The notes under the pieces: generated by a model | Told to the model about the DNA's origin: nothing | Databases searched by the model: none | What the model saw: only the letters and a program-made list of their open reading frames with translations | Assembly (NCBI GenBank): GCA_037954665.1 | Contig: JBBMOL010000367.1 | Span: forward strand, 62,001 to 126,000 | Reading direction: 5' to 3' | DNA: 64,000 nucleotides | Source: Laguncularia racemosa | Taxonomy: Eukaryota; Streptophyta; Magnoliopsida; Myrtales; Combretaceae | Translations under genes and position numbers: made by a program | Part shown: positions 10,233 to 21,264 of the stretch, in pieces | Layout of the letters: the number at the start of each line of letters is the position of its first letter | Position numbering within the stretch: position 1 is the first letter of the stretch

Positions 10233-11624
10233 TGATCATTGCCAACCGTAGTTTTAATATTTATAATGCTTGTTCCTAATTCTAACTACGTTGCAATAGG
10301 CAAGTATACCTACCGTGGACGTAATATAGTGTTAAGTACGGGGTCATCCCATAGAGATACACCAACTACTAGTACTAACTCCGTTCCTATTATCTAACCG
10401 ACGCTTAAATATGTTGGTTGAAACTTAATTACTCTAATCTTAAAACTAATAACTCACTAACAACAATGGTTTGGAAGATTTATCAATTAACAAAAGCAAC
10501 CTAGATCTTATTCTACTCCTTCTCTATCATGTAATTCATTAGATTTATGAAGATTGACGTAATTGACTTCTTATACTGTCGAATTCCCTAGTCAAGTTAA
10601 CTACTTTCTCAAGTATATTAACCTATCTAATCCTAGGTTTATCAAATAGGATCTCTCCTTAATTAATAGCAACCTAGAATTGCATAAAGCACATGAATTC
10701 GCATCAAAATAATCGATGTAAACAAAAGACTCTTGTTTCCTATCTCTAGAAGAACAATCAAATCTCATTAATTGCATTAAATCTAATCATAAAAGCAATT
10801 TCTCAATTAACTAATATGATATCATGCATAAATTCATATTACGGATCTATGAATCTAAGAAACAATTGAAGGGCATGCAACTAATCATAAGAAAGTCAAT
10901 AACTTCGCATTAAAAACCGAATCTTCATCACATGACAGAGAAGTTTCGAATAAAATCTAGATTTAGAGTCTACTCCTCCATAAATTGGACAAAAGAAATA
11001 CAATTACGGGAAGAATAAATAAAATTCATAGTCGCAACCCTTAAAGATAGAATCTTCTTCTTCGTGGGTCTTCAATCTCCTTTGGAATTGACAGAATCTT
11101 CTTTCCCCTGCTGTTATGAGAGTAAGAGCAAGTACAAAATTTGTAACCTGGTTTCTAGGGCAACTAACGGTCTATTTATACATGTACCCGGGTTGGATAC
11201 ATACACGAGCGGATACATCGTTGCACAACAGCAAAACTTAGATACACAAGCAAAGTACATAGGCGTGTACTTTGCTCGTGTACTTTCCAGACATCCACTT
11301 CAATATACACAAACAAAGTACATGGGCGTGTATCTCACTCGTGTACTTTCCAGACATCCACTTCAGTATACACAAGCAAAGTACATGGGCGTGTATCTCG
11401 CTTATGTACTTTCCAGAATTCTTTTCTTCACATGTATTGTATCTAATTCCTTCCAAACTTGATCCAACTCTTCAAAACTCTTTCCCTTAGCTCCAAAATA
11501 CTCTAGAAAATCCTGAAATTGACATTCATTCCATTAAGCATCCTTTTCTTCAACAAATCATCTAAAAATTCAACAATAAAGCACAATTTCATTACTCTAG
11601 ATAAGGGTATTTTGCGACTTATCA
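10233..11624 (-). repeat. E1 5' LTR (about 1.39 kb)
   Basis: On the minus strand it runs from TGATAAGTCGC to AATGATCA, directly before the primer-binding site. A TATA box (TATAAATAG on the minus strand) lies at 11172-11180. Upstream of it is a 63-bp tandem repeat (11241-11429) with paired GTGTAC motifs. Short open frames across this stretch in both directions only reflect the repeat, whose unit is a multiple of three. Confidence 0.85.
11241..11429. repeat. 63-bp tandem repeat in E1 LTR, three copies
   Basis: Units begin at 11241, 11304 and 11367, each with CACAAGCAAAGTACAT followed by GGCGTGTA. The first two are full and close in sequence. The third diverges in its last 15 bases. The array lies directly upstream of the LTR's TATA box in the element's own orientation. 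Confidence 0.9.
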
Positions 11625-11759
11625 CAGATGCAAACTCTAACATACACCATCAACCGAATCCATGCTAGCAAAGTAGTCTAAGCAGATCAGATCGAACCTC
11701 AATAGACTTTTAATTTAAACCTTAGGAATGATCGGGAAATGATGGTGATGAAAATTTGA

Positions 11760-12916
11760 GGGAGTTCGAGGAAAAGTAGTGGGATATGGAAAAGAAGCTA
11801 CTCCAAAAGTTCTATGAGACAATGAGAGTTTTTTAGGGAATCGATGGATTTGAGCGGACCGATCTAATTTATCTGCCCATTTATGAAGATGAAGAATTCC
11901 CCGATAAGTTCAAGATCTTAGATTTTGAAAAGTATGATGATACAAGCTGCCCAAAACTCCATGCCAGACTTTATATTAGAAAGATAGCTAAATATACTAG
12001 GTACAAGCGGCTAATGGTGCAGACTTTTTAGGACAGTTTAACTGGGCTAGCCTTAGCATGGTATGTGCAACTGGATCTAAATGAGATAGACACATGGGAT
12101 AAATTAGTAAAGGTCTCCTATAACTATTACAAGTTAAATGTAGAATTAGTTCCATCCATTTGGGGCTTGAATAATGTGAGGAAGAAAAGTAACAAGTCTT
12201 TTAAAGAATATGCATAATGGTGGAGGGGTGTGGCTGGCAGGATAATTATCCCTTACCAAAGAAGGATATAACTTACATGCTTGTCAACACCTTAGGTAAG
12301 CTTTACTACCAGCATTTAGTGGGGCATGCTACTGCAAGTTTTGTCAAGATAATAGAGGCCAGATGTTGTATAGAGAATGCAGTCTCCTCTAGAAGGCTTC
12401 CCATGCTGGAAGAAGGGGAAAAGAAAGTTACACACCCAAGGCCAATTAGCAAGGGTCAAGAAACAACCATTGGTATGGTAGCCACAGGGAACCATCCAAA
12501 TGAACTAGAATACACCCAAGTGAGATCTAAACTAACGCCAATGAAGAAGGCAGTTCACTATAATCCCTATCCCTTTAAGTCAAGTTCTCTACTATCTCTA
12601 AGAAGAGAATTTGTTGAATTTCAAGGTACCTCTTGATAACTACAAACCCAAAGATTACAACCCTAACCTTCATTGTAAGTGCCATTTGAGGCAAGAGGGG
12701 CACTCTACAGATAACTGTTGGAGGTTAAGAAACAAGGTACAAGACCTCATAGATGCTAAATTGGTTCAGTTGAACTTTGTAGAAGCTCCAGTACCCAACA
12801 TCAATAACAATCCCTTGCTAAGCCACAGGGCTTCTGTCAATGTGATCATTGTTGAAGAATGTAAGCTAAGGATAGATCTAGATGAGTTCCCTATCACATT
12901 GGAACAAATAGCATGA
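11760..12916 (+). pseudogene. gag: E3 Tat/Ogre-type gag, decayed
   Basis: This is a badly decayed gag on the plus strand. Recognisable blocks are FPDKFKILDFEKYDDTSCPK, LHARLYIRKIAKYT, DSLTGLALAWYVQLD and SNKSFKEYA, in the order of Tat-lineage gag proteins. After a frameshift near 12215 the frame 12217-12636 continues with the gag C-terminus. The frame 12611-12916 holds the knuckle-like CKCHLRQEGHSTDNCWRLRN and IDAKLVQLNF. In-frame stops occur near 12030 and 12216, among others. It is related to the gag of E9 but more degraded. Confidence 0.8.
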
Positions 12917-14281
12917 AACTTGAAGCAAAAAGGTCACTTACAAGATATAAGAAACCTCATAGAGCATACTAAAACCAAACCTACAACTCACTAATTACTC
13001 AAGGAAGGGAAAGTGAAGAAAGAAGAGATTTAGGTCATGATGAACCCTAAGCCAAAGAGGAATTGTACACTGAAGGAGTTGAAAAGGAGGTTTATAGCAG
13101 GCGATCCCACTGTTAATACATTGGGAGAGCCATTTGAAACATTTCAATACCTGATGGACTATTTATTCGTGCCAAACGTCTACACAGATGCACCACCTAT
13201 AGGCTGAGGCTTGGAATTTAAGGAAGAAGATAACCCTAGAAGTCAAGAAGAGAAATCTGAGCAAATAGTAGGTACGGTAAGAGTCAACCTCAAGTCCTTC
13301 ACCTTTGGATGCCCTAAGCAAGAGGAAGAGACGATCACCATTTGGCCCAAGAAATTCGTATTCAACAATCCAGTGTCACCAAAGAATTATGAGGATACAC
13401 CACTGGATTACCAAGCTATGAATTAGACTATAAAAGTACCCCAGATGGCATGCGGATTGACCCACTTAGGGAGAGTATATGATTCTATTAAGGAGATTAG
13501 GAGGAAGGCTACTATGGAACTCCCCTCTAAGGAAGCCTTAGGGCCTGATGATAAAGGGGAGATAAGGGACCAGAATCCCCTAAAAGGATCATAAAGGCTA
13601 GTGAATACAAGATCATGGATCAACTAGCTAAGGTCCCTACTCAAATCTCCTTAATGGGCCTTCTTTTATCCTCTATTTTGCATCGTGAGGCACTTATGAA
13701 ATTACTTCATGAAGACAAGTTTCCTGAAGGTATTTTAGTTGAGAAATTGGGTTTAGTAATCAATTCTATCTTTGTTGTAGATCAAATAGCCTTTTCGCTA
13801 GGAGAGTTGGGAGAAGAGGGTGACCAGCACACTAAGTCGTCATTCATTATAGTTAAATGCAAAAATATGGTGGTTGCTTGAGTACTAATTGACAACGGCT
13901 CCTCTTTGAATGTGTGTCCATTATCCATGCTGAACCTGCTAAGAACAGATGCATCAGAATTGAAACCAAGCTTAATCACTATGCTAGCTTTCGATAGGTC
14001 TAAAGAGAAATATTAGGGGAAGTTGAATTATAGATTGAAATCAGTCCACAAGGGTTCACAATTTTGTTCCAAGTGCTAGATATACTAATGTCTTTCAATT
14101 TGCTGCTAGGGAGACCTTGGATACACTCAGTTGGAGCCGTATCATCTAGCCTACACCAAAAGGTCAAGTTTGTGTCTAACGGCCAAGTTATGATGGTGTT
14201 AGGGGAACAAGACAATGTCATATATAGAGAGATTGCCATTCTATATATTGGGAGTGAAGAGATGGAAGAGCTAGGATGAAA
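12917..14281 (+). pseudogene. E3 gag-protease linker and aspartic protease, decayed
   Basis: The segment continues E3 on the plus strand through several broken frames. These are 13211-13426, a frame near 13430-13590, and 13615-13881 with QISLMGLLLSSILHREALMK. After a TGA at 13879-13881 the protease signature VLIDNGSSLNVCPLSML is read, with the catalytic Asp kept (DNGSS is usual in Tat elements). After another frame change, LLLGRPWIHSVGAVSSSLHQ and KVKFVSNGQVMMVLGEQDN close the domain (14064-14279). No reverse transcriptase follows. The sequence passes directly into repeat-rich, non-coding DNA. Confidence 0.8.
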
Positions 14282-14412
14282 TTAATGAGATTGGTAAAAT
14301 CCATTCATTAGTAAAGCAATTTTTATTGGATATCACGTTCCAACATACTTTTGAAACCCCAAAAGATTGACATAAAGAGCATTTATTAATTAAGTCTAGC
14401 TTTGTTAACAAC

Positions 14413-14550
14413 TAGCAAAACTTGTAAGTCTACCCTCATCAATAGGTAGCAAAACTTGTAAGTCCATTCTCGTCAATAGATAGCAAACCTAATAAGTCTA
14501 GTCTAATTAATAGCTAGCAAACACCTTTAGATCCAAGCTTGTCAATAAAC
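14413..14550. repeat. 34-bp tandem repeat, about four copies, in E3 3' region
   Basis: Units start at 14413, 14447, 14481 and 14515, each beginning TAGCAAA. Spacing is exactly 34 bp. The sequence decays along the array. It lies between the E3 protease and its presumed 3' LTR, a usual place for tandem repeats in Tat-lineage elements. Confidence 0.85.
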
Positions 14551-15235
14551 ATAATAAAATAAAAACTTTTGGTTATGAAGAATTAAACAAAATAATGAAA
14601 GAAAAACTTTACAAAAATCAAATAAGATAAAAAAAAAAAACTTCAGAAAAGTATAATAAAATGAAAATTTTAGAAAAAAATAAATAAAATAAAAACTTTA
14701 TAAAAATTAAATAAAATAAAAAAATGTAGAAAAGTTAAATAAAATAAAAAAAATAGAAAAATTAGATGAATAAAATTTTAAGTTGTTAGCATAAACATAA
14801 TAACTTTAGACTTTAGGTTTTTTCTTAAAGTCAAAATCTTATAAAAACACAAAAACATAAAAATGATGATGATAAATAGGATTTCATAATATATAGTACA
14901 AGATAAATAAAGATAAAAAATATATATAAAGGCCTTTTAGTAAATATTCTTGAAAATTCTATATGTTAACAGTTTAAGTTTTAATAGGTTAGCCCTTGAA
15001 TCTAGCATTTCTAGTTAAACATTTTTCTGCAATATTTTTTAGAAAAAATCATAAACTGGTAGCTAATTAAGATTAATCCACCCAATTAACCTTAACTATA
15101 TTTTCCAACATAGGTTGGGGGCGACTCCTTTTAAAAAATTAATTTCTCTTAATTTAGTCAAGTAATCTATATTAAATGAGTAGGATTTAGTATAAATTAA
15201 AATTGAGGAAAATGATTAAAAAACTAGACTCAACA
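14551..15235 (+). repeat. E3 presumed 3' LTR, decayed; includes A-rich tract
   Basis: The stretch 14570-14790 is A-rich low complexity. From about 15080 the sequence matches the LTR end of E9 in the opposite orientation. The matching pieces are ATTAATCCACCCAATTAA, then GGTTGGGGGCGACTCC, ending near ACTAGACTCAACA at 15235. The left limit of this LTR is not clear. No gene was seen here. Confidence 0.55.
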
Positions 15236-15548
15236 TATGCTAAAGAGGGAGAGACTACTATTGTAAAACCCTTTGGCACGCCACTACCCACTTGGGAAGA
15301 GACTCAAAAGAAGCTTAAGAAAAAGATGAGAATGTAAGGCTCCCATGGGGGCAAAAAAAAAGTAGAAAGTTTCATCAACGAAGATGGGCAAAAGGTATAC
15401 TACTAATGACAATCTACAGGATCTAAAGAAAATAGATTGTCAAAGCTTAAGAAAGATATTCCATGAGAGACTTCAACATGGGGAGCTTGCCATTGAAGAT
15501 ATTGATACCCACATGTTAGAGCACAACTCATCTAATAGTGATTAGTAA
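15236..15548 (+). pseudogene. Unrecognised coding remnant
   Basis: Protein-like composition appears in two frames. One reads GETTIVKPFGTPLPTWEETQ. The other reads NDNLQDLKKIDCQSLRKIF and then LQHGELAIEDIDTHMLEHN before a double stop at about 15543. I do not recognise it. The position, just after the E3 LTR, suggests a fragment of another retrotransposon into which E3 or E4 was inserted. It may be the C-terminus of a retroelement accessory ORF. The stretch 15549-15722 that follows shows nothing recognisable. Confidence 0.4.
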
Positions 15549-16465
15549 TTTATTAAGTACTAAATTCAAGATTAAAACTTAATATTAATTTTGTAAATAA
15601 AGAGAAAATTTTGCCATAAATAATAAAAGTTTCGTTTTTTTTTTTCTTCTTTGCAATAGAGTCTTATATACTCACACTTTAAGCCTAGGTAATGCCCTAG
15701 AAGCTTTGGCTTCCATGCCTTAATCTAACAACACTATGATTAATTATAATTGCTTTAATAAATTATTTCAATTACAAAAACATACCTTTCATCTTGATCC
15801 ACTCTAAACCCTAACTTTCTTATAATAAGATGTAGATTAATAAATTGTTTATGCTTTGCACTACAAGAATTCTCAATTAAACTAATTAGTCCCTTGAGTT
15901 AATTAATTCTTAACCCTACATGGAATAGTGGAAACCTCTCACTCACTATCGCTATATAAGATTTTGTTAAAGTGCATAATTCCTAAGTAAATATTTAATC
16001 TTTGTGTAGAAAATCAAAGTTTTCTTACCTCTAGGCAAAGCATATAATCTTTATATTCATGAAGATCTATCTTATTAGATGAGACATCTCTCTATCTAAC
16101 AAGAATCATATAAGCAATTGATTTGCGTGCATAAATTAATCACAAAAAAGTCAAAATACATGAATAGATACAAAGCCATAATTTTTTTATTAATCAATAA
16201 ACAATCTAATTACATGGTCTAGAGTTTCATAAGATGCAGGGTATATAATCTATTCCTCCATGGAATTTACGATAATCACAAAGAATTTAGAGGAATAACA
16301 AGTAATCATGATGAAAAGAATAAACTCTTGTAGATGTTTTGTGATCTCCGATAGTGCTCTAACAATTTTTCTCTTCAAGTTCATAACTTTGCTCTCCCAA
16401 AGTTTTTAGAGTGACTCCAAATGATAAAAAGTCAAAACCCCCTTTTTAATTGCGAAATAAACAAA

Positions 16466-17032
16466 TGATGGGAATCAAATCACATCACTAGCAAAGTCAT
16501 TTGATGGAAGATTCAAATCAAAAGAACAGGTGGTGGATAGACTGGTGTTTTACCCCTTTAGATCGGCCCTTAAGGTCGATGACGTAAAAGATAGGCTGCC
16601 ATCAAGGTCAACGGCTTTGCCATCTAGGTCAGCTACTTAAGCCACCAAGACTAATGATGCATGTTTCAAGGCTGGTGGATTACATTGTTTTTCCGTAATT
16701 GCGAATTTGTTTTGTTTTCCTTTTCCTATTAATAGCTTGGTATTGTAAAAATGAGGGATTTTTTTGGACATTTGAGAATTATATATAGTGAAGTTTGTTC
16801 TTCATGTACACTTATCAATCTTGTGGATTGTGGTGAGTGATGTTATCAGATTATTGTGCATCATATCAACTAATCTATACTAGGACTACTCTCTTGTCGG
16901 TGCATCATATCTAGTGCGGGTTTAGGTGTATCTTTTGTTATTGTTTGTTATTTTGATTTATTAGACTCAATTGTTGTTAATTATCACCTCGGAATTAGAA
17001 TTCCTTGATTATATTACAGAATAAGCACATCA
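16466..17032 (+). repeat. E5 5' LTR (567 bp)
   Basis: It begins TGATGGGAATCAAA, the same 14 bases as the LTR tip of E6. An array of AAGGTCGA/GGCC motifs lies at about 16558-16685. A TATA-like TATTAATAG is at 16727-16735 where the 3' LTR has TATAAATAG. Confidence 0.9.
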
Positions 17033-17037
17033 TCTTT

Positions 17038-17049
17038 TGGTATCAGAGC
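17038..17049 (+). other. E5 primer-binding site (initiator tRNA-Met)
   Basis: TGGTATCAGAGC lies five bases after the LTR. The following leader (17050-17478) is T/G-rich and has no gene. Confidence 0.9.
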
Positions 17050-17478
17050 TTAGATTGAGAAAAGGGATTGTGACTATTAAACTTCTATTAAAAGAAATTA
17101 GGGTTTTGACATTGTGCATGGTGTTGTGATTAATAGAGATTAAATTAAGGTTGAACATTGGTTGTCAAATTGGTTGTGTTGTTGTTGTGAGTGATTGAAT
17201 TAAGGCTTGTTCCTAATATTGATAGCGAATTAAAATTAAGGTTTATACTATGGTTGTTGTCATAGCTTATGTGATTCTATTGTTGTGGATTGAGTAATTG
17301 AATTAGGGCTGGTTGTTGTTGTTTGTGTGTATTTGTTAGGGTTGTATTGTCATTGTGCTAGGGTTTTGAATTGGAGATTGAGCGGAGGTTAAAGTTAGGA
17401 TTATGTTAATTGGGGATTATCATGGCGTGTGATTGTAACTTGTGAATTCTTGTATTGAGATTGTAACTTCTGCAAAGT

Positions 17479-18804
17479 ATGTCAAACAACAATGTTAATG
17501 GAGGAATTAAAAATGAGGCTAATAGTCAGGTTGGAGGAGGAGGTTAAAGATGTTGTGTTGTGGGTGGTAGGAGAACTTTAGAAGAACAACTATAGGACCT
17601 AGCCACTCGGGTTAATCAAATGACGTTACCCCAACAGCCAGTGGCAAATCCACAAACACGCCCACCTCAAGTAGCCCTTAATGTTGTGCGTAGAGAAGGA
17701 GCCTTAGGAGGAAATAGGGGCAAACAAGTTGGAGGAGAGTATCATGTTTACAAGGAAGAAAGGGATGATAACTTTGAAGATGAGGTTCATCCTAATCGTG
17801 AGTTCAAACCGCTTAGGGGTTTGGAATATGTAAAATTACAAATGCCTTCATTTGTTAGAAGGGGATCTGTAGAGGATTACCCTAACCAGGAAGATAAGGT
17901 AAAAGGACTCTTCAAGTGCTATGAGATCGAGGACTATACTCAAGTTCGTTTGGCAACAAGTGAGTTTATAGGTTATGCCACCTTATGGTAGAAGAACCTT
18001 CTAGCTAATAAGAGGAGAGGTGGTGATGCTGAGATTCATACTTGGCAGGAGATGAAAAGAGTTCTGAGGAACAGGTTTATCCTAGAGCATCATAAGCATG
18101 AACTATTCATGCGCCTCCAAACCTTGAGACAGGGATGTAAAACTGTAAACGAATATGTCTAAGAATTTGAGGTGTTCAAGATTTATTGTGGAACTATTGA
18201 ACATCTTAAGTAGACTATGGCATGATTTGTGTCTAGTTTAAAGTATAAGATTGATTGTATAGTGGAATTGCAACGATATGACACACTTAATGAGGTCATC
18301 CGGTTGGCTTTAAAAGTTAAGAGATAGAGGCATTCTAATCCTTATAGAGCAACGAGTAACAAGTATGGATCCATTACTAAGTCATATGGGTCAAATAGTT
18401 AACAGGTTGAAAAAGGGGGAATTGACAAGACTATAGAAGCGAATGCAACTGTTACTGATATTGGAAGGGAGAAGGAAATTTCTAGAAAAAGGAAAGCAGT
18501 TGTTGGGGCTGACATAAGACAAATAATGCTAGGGTCATTAGGTGGGAAGACTCATCAAATCTAATGCTTCAAATGTATAGGCTTTGGATAATGTCCTAAC
18601 AAAATGGTGATGATTACTATAGAGATGGAAAGTAAGGGTGGCGAGGAAAGGATACTTGAGCCAATAGATTTATCAGTAGTGCCAAAGGAGTACTATGAGG
18701 ATCTAGATGTCGAGGTACATGAAGACAAGGGAAATGATCAATATCCGGCTATTAACTTGTTGCGCAGGGTAATGACTACATCTCAAGATATTGAGGAAGT
18801 GTAG
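17479..18804 (+). pseudogene. gag: E5 gag, many stops
   Basis: The start is MSNNNVNGGIKNEANSQVGG at 17479, chosen because E8 has the same start. One frame runs to 18804 with stops at about 17545, 17594, 17990, 18160, 18212, 18221, 18325 and 18402. The gag core is visible as FIGYATLW, TWQEMKRVLRNRF and ELFMRLQTLRQG. The zinc knuckle near 18565 has lost its middle part: only CFKCIGFG and CPN remain, without the usual His segment. Lost knuckle and stops show a dead copy. Confidence 0.85.
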
Positions 18805-19150
18805 AGGGAAAACCTATTCCATATTCCCTACAAGGTTTAAGGTAATCATTATGCACTTCTGATTGTTGGTGGTAGTTGCACCAATGTAGTAGTTGCTGCA
18901 CTAGCAAATAAATTATAACTAGTCACTACCCCACATCTTAATCCCTATAAATTGAACCAATTGAGTGAACAAGACAATATGCATGTCACTCAGAGGGCCA
19001 AAGTTCCAATCAGCATAGGGGAAAAGTATCAAGATGAAATTGTTTGTGATGTTCTTCCTATGTGAACATCACATATACTACTGGGTAAACCTTGGTTATT
19101 TGACAAGAGAGTACCTATGTGTTTTAGAAGGATGGTGAATAGTTTTTTTT
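18805..19150 (+). pseudogene. E5 protease with lost catalytic Asp
   Basis: The protease follows gag in the same frame (RENLFHIPYKV, then HYALLIVGGSCTNVVVAAL). The expected IIDSGSCTN motif reads LIVGGSCTN, so the catalytic Asp is replaced by Val. The C-terminal signature is ILLGKPWLFDKRV. Stops interrupt at about 18838, 18915 and 19062. The sequence 19151-19428 that follows is a short linker ending in CTGAGGAGATG, the polypurine tract. It carries no pol domain. Confidence 0.82.
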
Positions 19151-19428
19151 TTAAATCTTATGTCACCAATTAAGGTCCACGAAGCCTAAGAATAGATCAA
19201 TAAAACCACTGAAAGGAAGTCCTTATTAGTGAGGTGGAAAGGACTGGGAGGCAACCTGAATAGAGTGTAACAATCACAGGAAATTCAAAAGTCTTCAGGG
19301 CAGCCATAACTTTAGGGAAACGAACATTTTTAGACTAAAATTTTCAGCCTAGGGGATTCTCAGAAATTTTCATCTAAAACAGAGGAACCATCAAATTTGA
19401 AGGCAAATCTTCCATAAGTCTGAGGAGA

Positions 19429-20029
19429 TGATAGGAATCAAATCATGTCACTAGCAAAGTCATTTGATGGATGATTCAAATCACAAGAACTAATGGTGGA
19501 CCCAGTTAAGCAGGCCATAAAGGTCGACGACTTACCCCTTTAAATTGGCCCTCAAGGCCGGTAGCATAGAAGATAGGTCGGTCATCAAGGCTAGCAACTT
19601 TACCATCTAGGTCGACCCTCAAAGCTAGTGACTTAAGTCTCTAAGGCTGGTGGTGCATGTTTCAAGGCCGGCAACTTGCATTATTTTTATGTAATTGCGA
19701 ATTTGTTTTGTTTTCCATTTCCTATAAATAGCTTGGTATTGTAAGAATGAGGGATTTTTTTGGACATTTAAGAATTATATACAATGAATTTTGTTCTTTA
19801 TAGACTCTTACCAATCCTATAGATTGTGGTGAGTGACGGTATCAGATTGTTGTACGTCATATCAACTAATCCATATTAAGACTACTCTCTTGTTGGTGTG
19901 TCATATCTAGTAAGGGTTTAGGCTTATCTTTTGTTATTCTTCGTTATTTTGATTGATTAGGCTCAATTGTTGTTGATTGTTGTCTCGTAATTGAAATTCC
20001 TTGATTATATTATAGAATTAGGTACATCA
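19429..20029 (+). repeat. E5 3' LTR (601 bp)
   Basis: It starts TGATAGGAATC and ends GGTACATCA. It contains several GGCC(C/A)TCAAGG-type motifs (19505-19675) just before a good TATA box, TATAAATAG at 19723-19731. Confidence 0.9.
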
Positions 20030-20537
20030 ACCAAGTATTTATAGTTTTATAAATAGGGTAACATGCACGACCTACTACATGCCTATGCTCGGGGTCATGT
20101 ACTTTGGAACAAAGTAAAATTCTAGCCTTTAAGGTTCTGCACAGCCTCCTATACGGTTGTGCTCGAGGTTGTGCATTATGGAATTCCTTCACTTTCTCCT
20201 CTGGTTAGATTTCCTCCTTTAGTACTACTCTCTACACAACTTGTGCAGTAGCTAAGGTGCATTTTGAAGATGTATTTTGATTACTTTTTGCCCTCCAACA
20301 CTAGTGTCTATATGGCCATGTTGAAGGTTATGTACACGTGGAAATCACCCTTTTCCACACTTTGCTAAATTTCGCCTTATTTTCACTTGAGCCTTCATCA
20401 AATCCTTTAATTGCCCTCTTTAAACCCCGAATTCAAATATTAAGCGGTAAGTGTCCTTTTCTTAATAAATTCACATAAAATTCCTATAAAATTATATTCA
20501 ATAAGTACTATAAATAAGGTTATTTTAACACTTATCA

Positions 20538-21264
20538 CATGGCATCATAGCTCCCACGCCTTAAGCCCAAGCAATACCTTAACATCACAGCTCTCACACC
20601 TTAAGCCCAAGTAATGCCTTGGCACTCGACTCTCACACTAATGCTTCCAATTGTGAGCAAAACTTGCTCATTCCTTTGAAGCTAGCCATGAAGCTACTTC
20701 TTAGCTTGAGAGCATTTAGCCAATTTACTCTTATAACCTAATGAATCATTATGTTAGAATTTACACAAGATTTATGATTCACTGAAATAAAGTATATAAG
20801 GAGCAGTGTAAACGTCGATGCCCACTAGTAAGAGGTTTGACTCTTAGGTGCACAATGGAAAGTCAAGCATATACAGTGTAAACTAGTAAGAGCTTTAACT
20901 ACCAAGCACCCGATGGAAAGTCAGGCATATATAGTGTAGATTGGTAAGAGCTTTAACTCTCAAGCACACGATGAAAAGTCAAGCATATATAGTGTAGACA
21001 AGTAAGAGCTTTGACTCTTAGGTGCATAATAGAAAGTCAAGCATAAATAGTGTAGGCTAGTATAAGTTTTAACTCTCAAGTCCAGGATGAAAAGTCAAGC
21101 ATGTATAGTGCAAACCGGTAAGAGCATTATCTCCTAAGTGCATTACAAGCCGCTACAACTAAGTAAGAAAAATCAATCTACTTATGCTTAATCATAAAAT
21201 TTCTATCATGGAGTATTTTTAATTTCCTAGTAACTCATACTAAATAGTTAAGTAGTGCGAAATA
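20538..21264. other. Host repeat DNA with 58-bp tandem repeat; no gene
   Basis: This is the sequence into which E4, E6 and E9 were inserted. It holds two diverged copies of CACGCCTTAAGCCCAAG (20558-20620). From 20805 to about 21147 a 58-bp tandem repeat follows. No reading frame resembles a protein. Similar phrases occur at 15670-15720 and at 54664-54700, so the same host sequence resumes on the far sides of the insertions. Confidence 0.65.
20805..21147. repeat. 58-bp tandem repeat, five to six copies
   Basis: Units begin at 20875, 20933, 20991, 21049 and 21107, each with AGTGTA/AGTGCA and a following GTAAGAGC-like stretch. A longer first unit (70 bp) begins at 20805. Spacing of the inner units is exactly 58 bp. 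Confidence 0.9.

Larger units (their letters stand above)
8167..11624 (-). mobile_element. E1: Athila-like LTR retrotransposon, 5' half (continues at 1-1424)
   Basis: The element reads from its 5' LTR (10233-11624) through primer-binding site, leader and gag. It then continues across the E2 insertion into protease and reverse transcriptase (1424 down to 1). The tRNA-Asp primer site and gag-protease motifs indicate the Athila side of the Tat/Athila group. Its 3' LTR lies outside the window, so its target duplication cannot be checked. It sits within or beside the decayed E3. Confidence 0.88.
16466..20029 (+). mobile_element. E5: Gypsy element with gag-protease only
   Basis: Two LTRs (567 and 601 bp) start TGATGGGAATC/TGATAGGAATC and end ACATCA. 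Flanks are ACAAA and ACCAA, a 5-bp duplication with one mismatch. Inside are an initiator tRNA-Met primer site, gag, protease and a polypurine tract. There is no reverse transcriptase, RNase H or integrase: only about 290 bp separate the protease from the 3' LTR. Its gag is closely related to those of E6 and E8. The many stops make it older than E8. Confidence 0.9.
15723..20537 (-). mobile_element. E4: truncated Athila-type LTR, split by E5
   Basis: On the minus strand the LTR begins TGATAAGTGTTAAAATAAC at 20537. It is similar to the LTRs of E7, including the TATA region and the stretch GGAGATCACAAAAC. It is interrupted by E5 (16466-20029). The homology fades near 15780, so roughly the last 250 bp of the LTR are missing or too diverged. 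A CATG(G/C) on both sides may be a remnant target duplication. No internal coding sequence is attached, so it is a solo or truncated LTR. Confidence 0.7.

Noticed and set aside
11064..11490. Overlapping open frames on both strands with repeated amino acid phrases
   Set aside because: They are produced by the 63-bp tandem repeat, a multiple of three, inside an LTR.
20805..21147. CRISPR-like array
   Set aside because: Units are contiguous and degenerate without unique spacers, there are no cas genes, and the DNA is from a plant; it is a simple tandem repeat.
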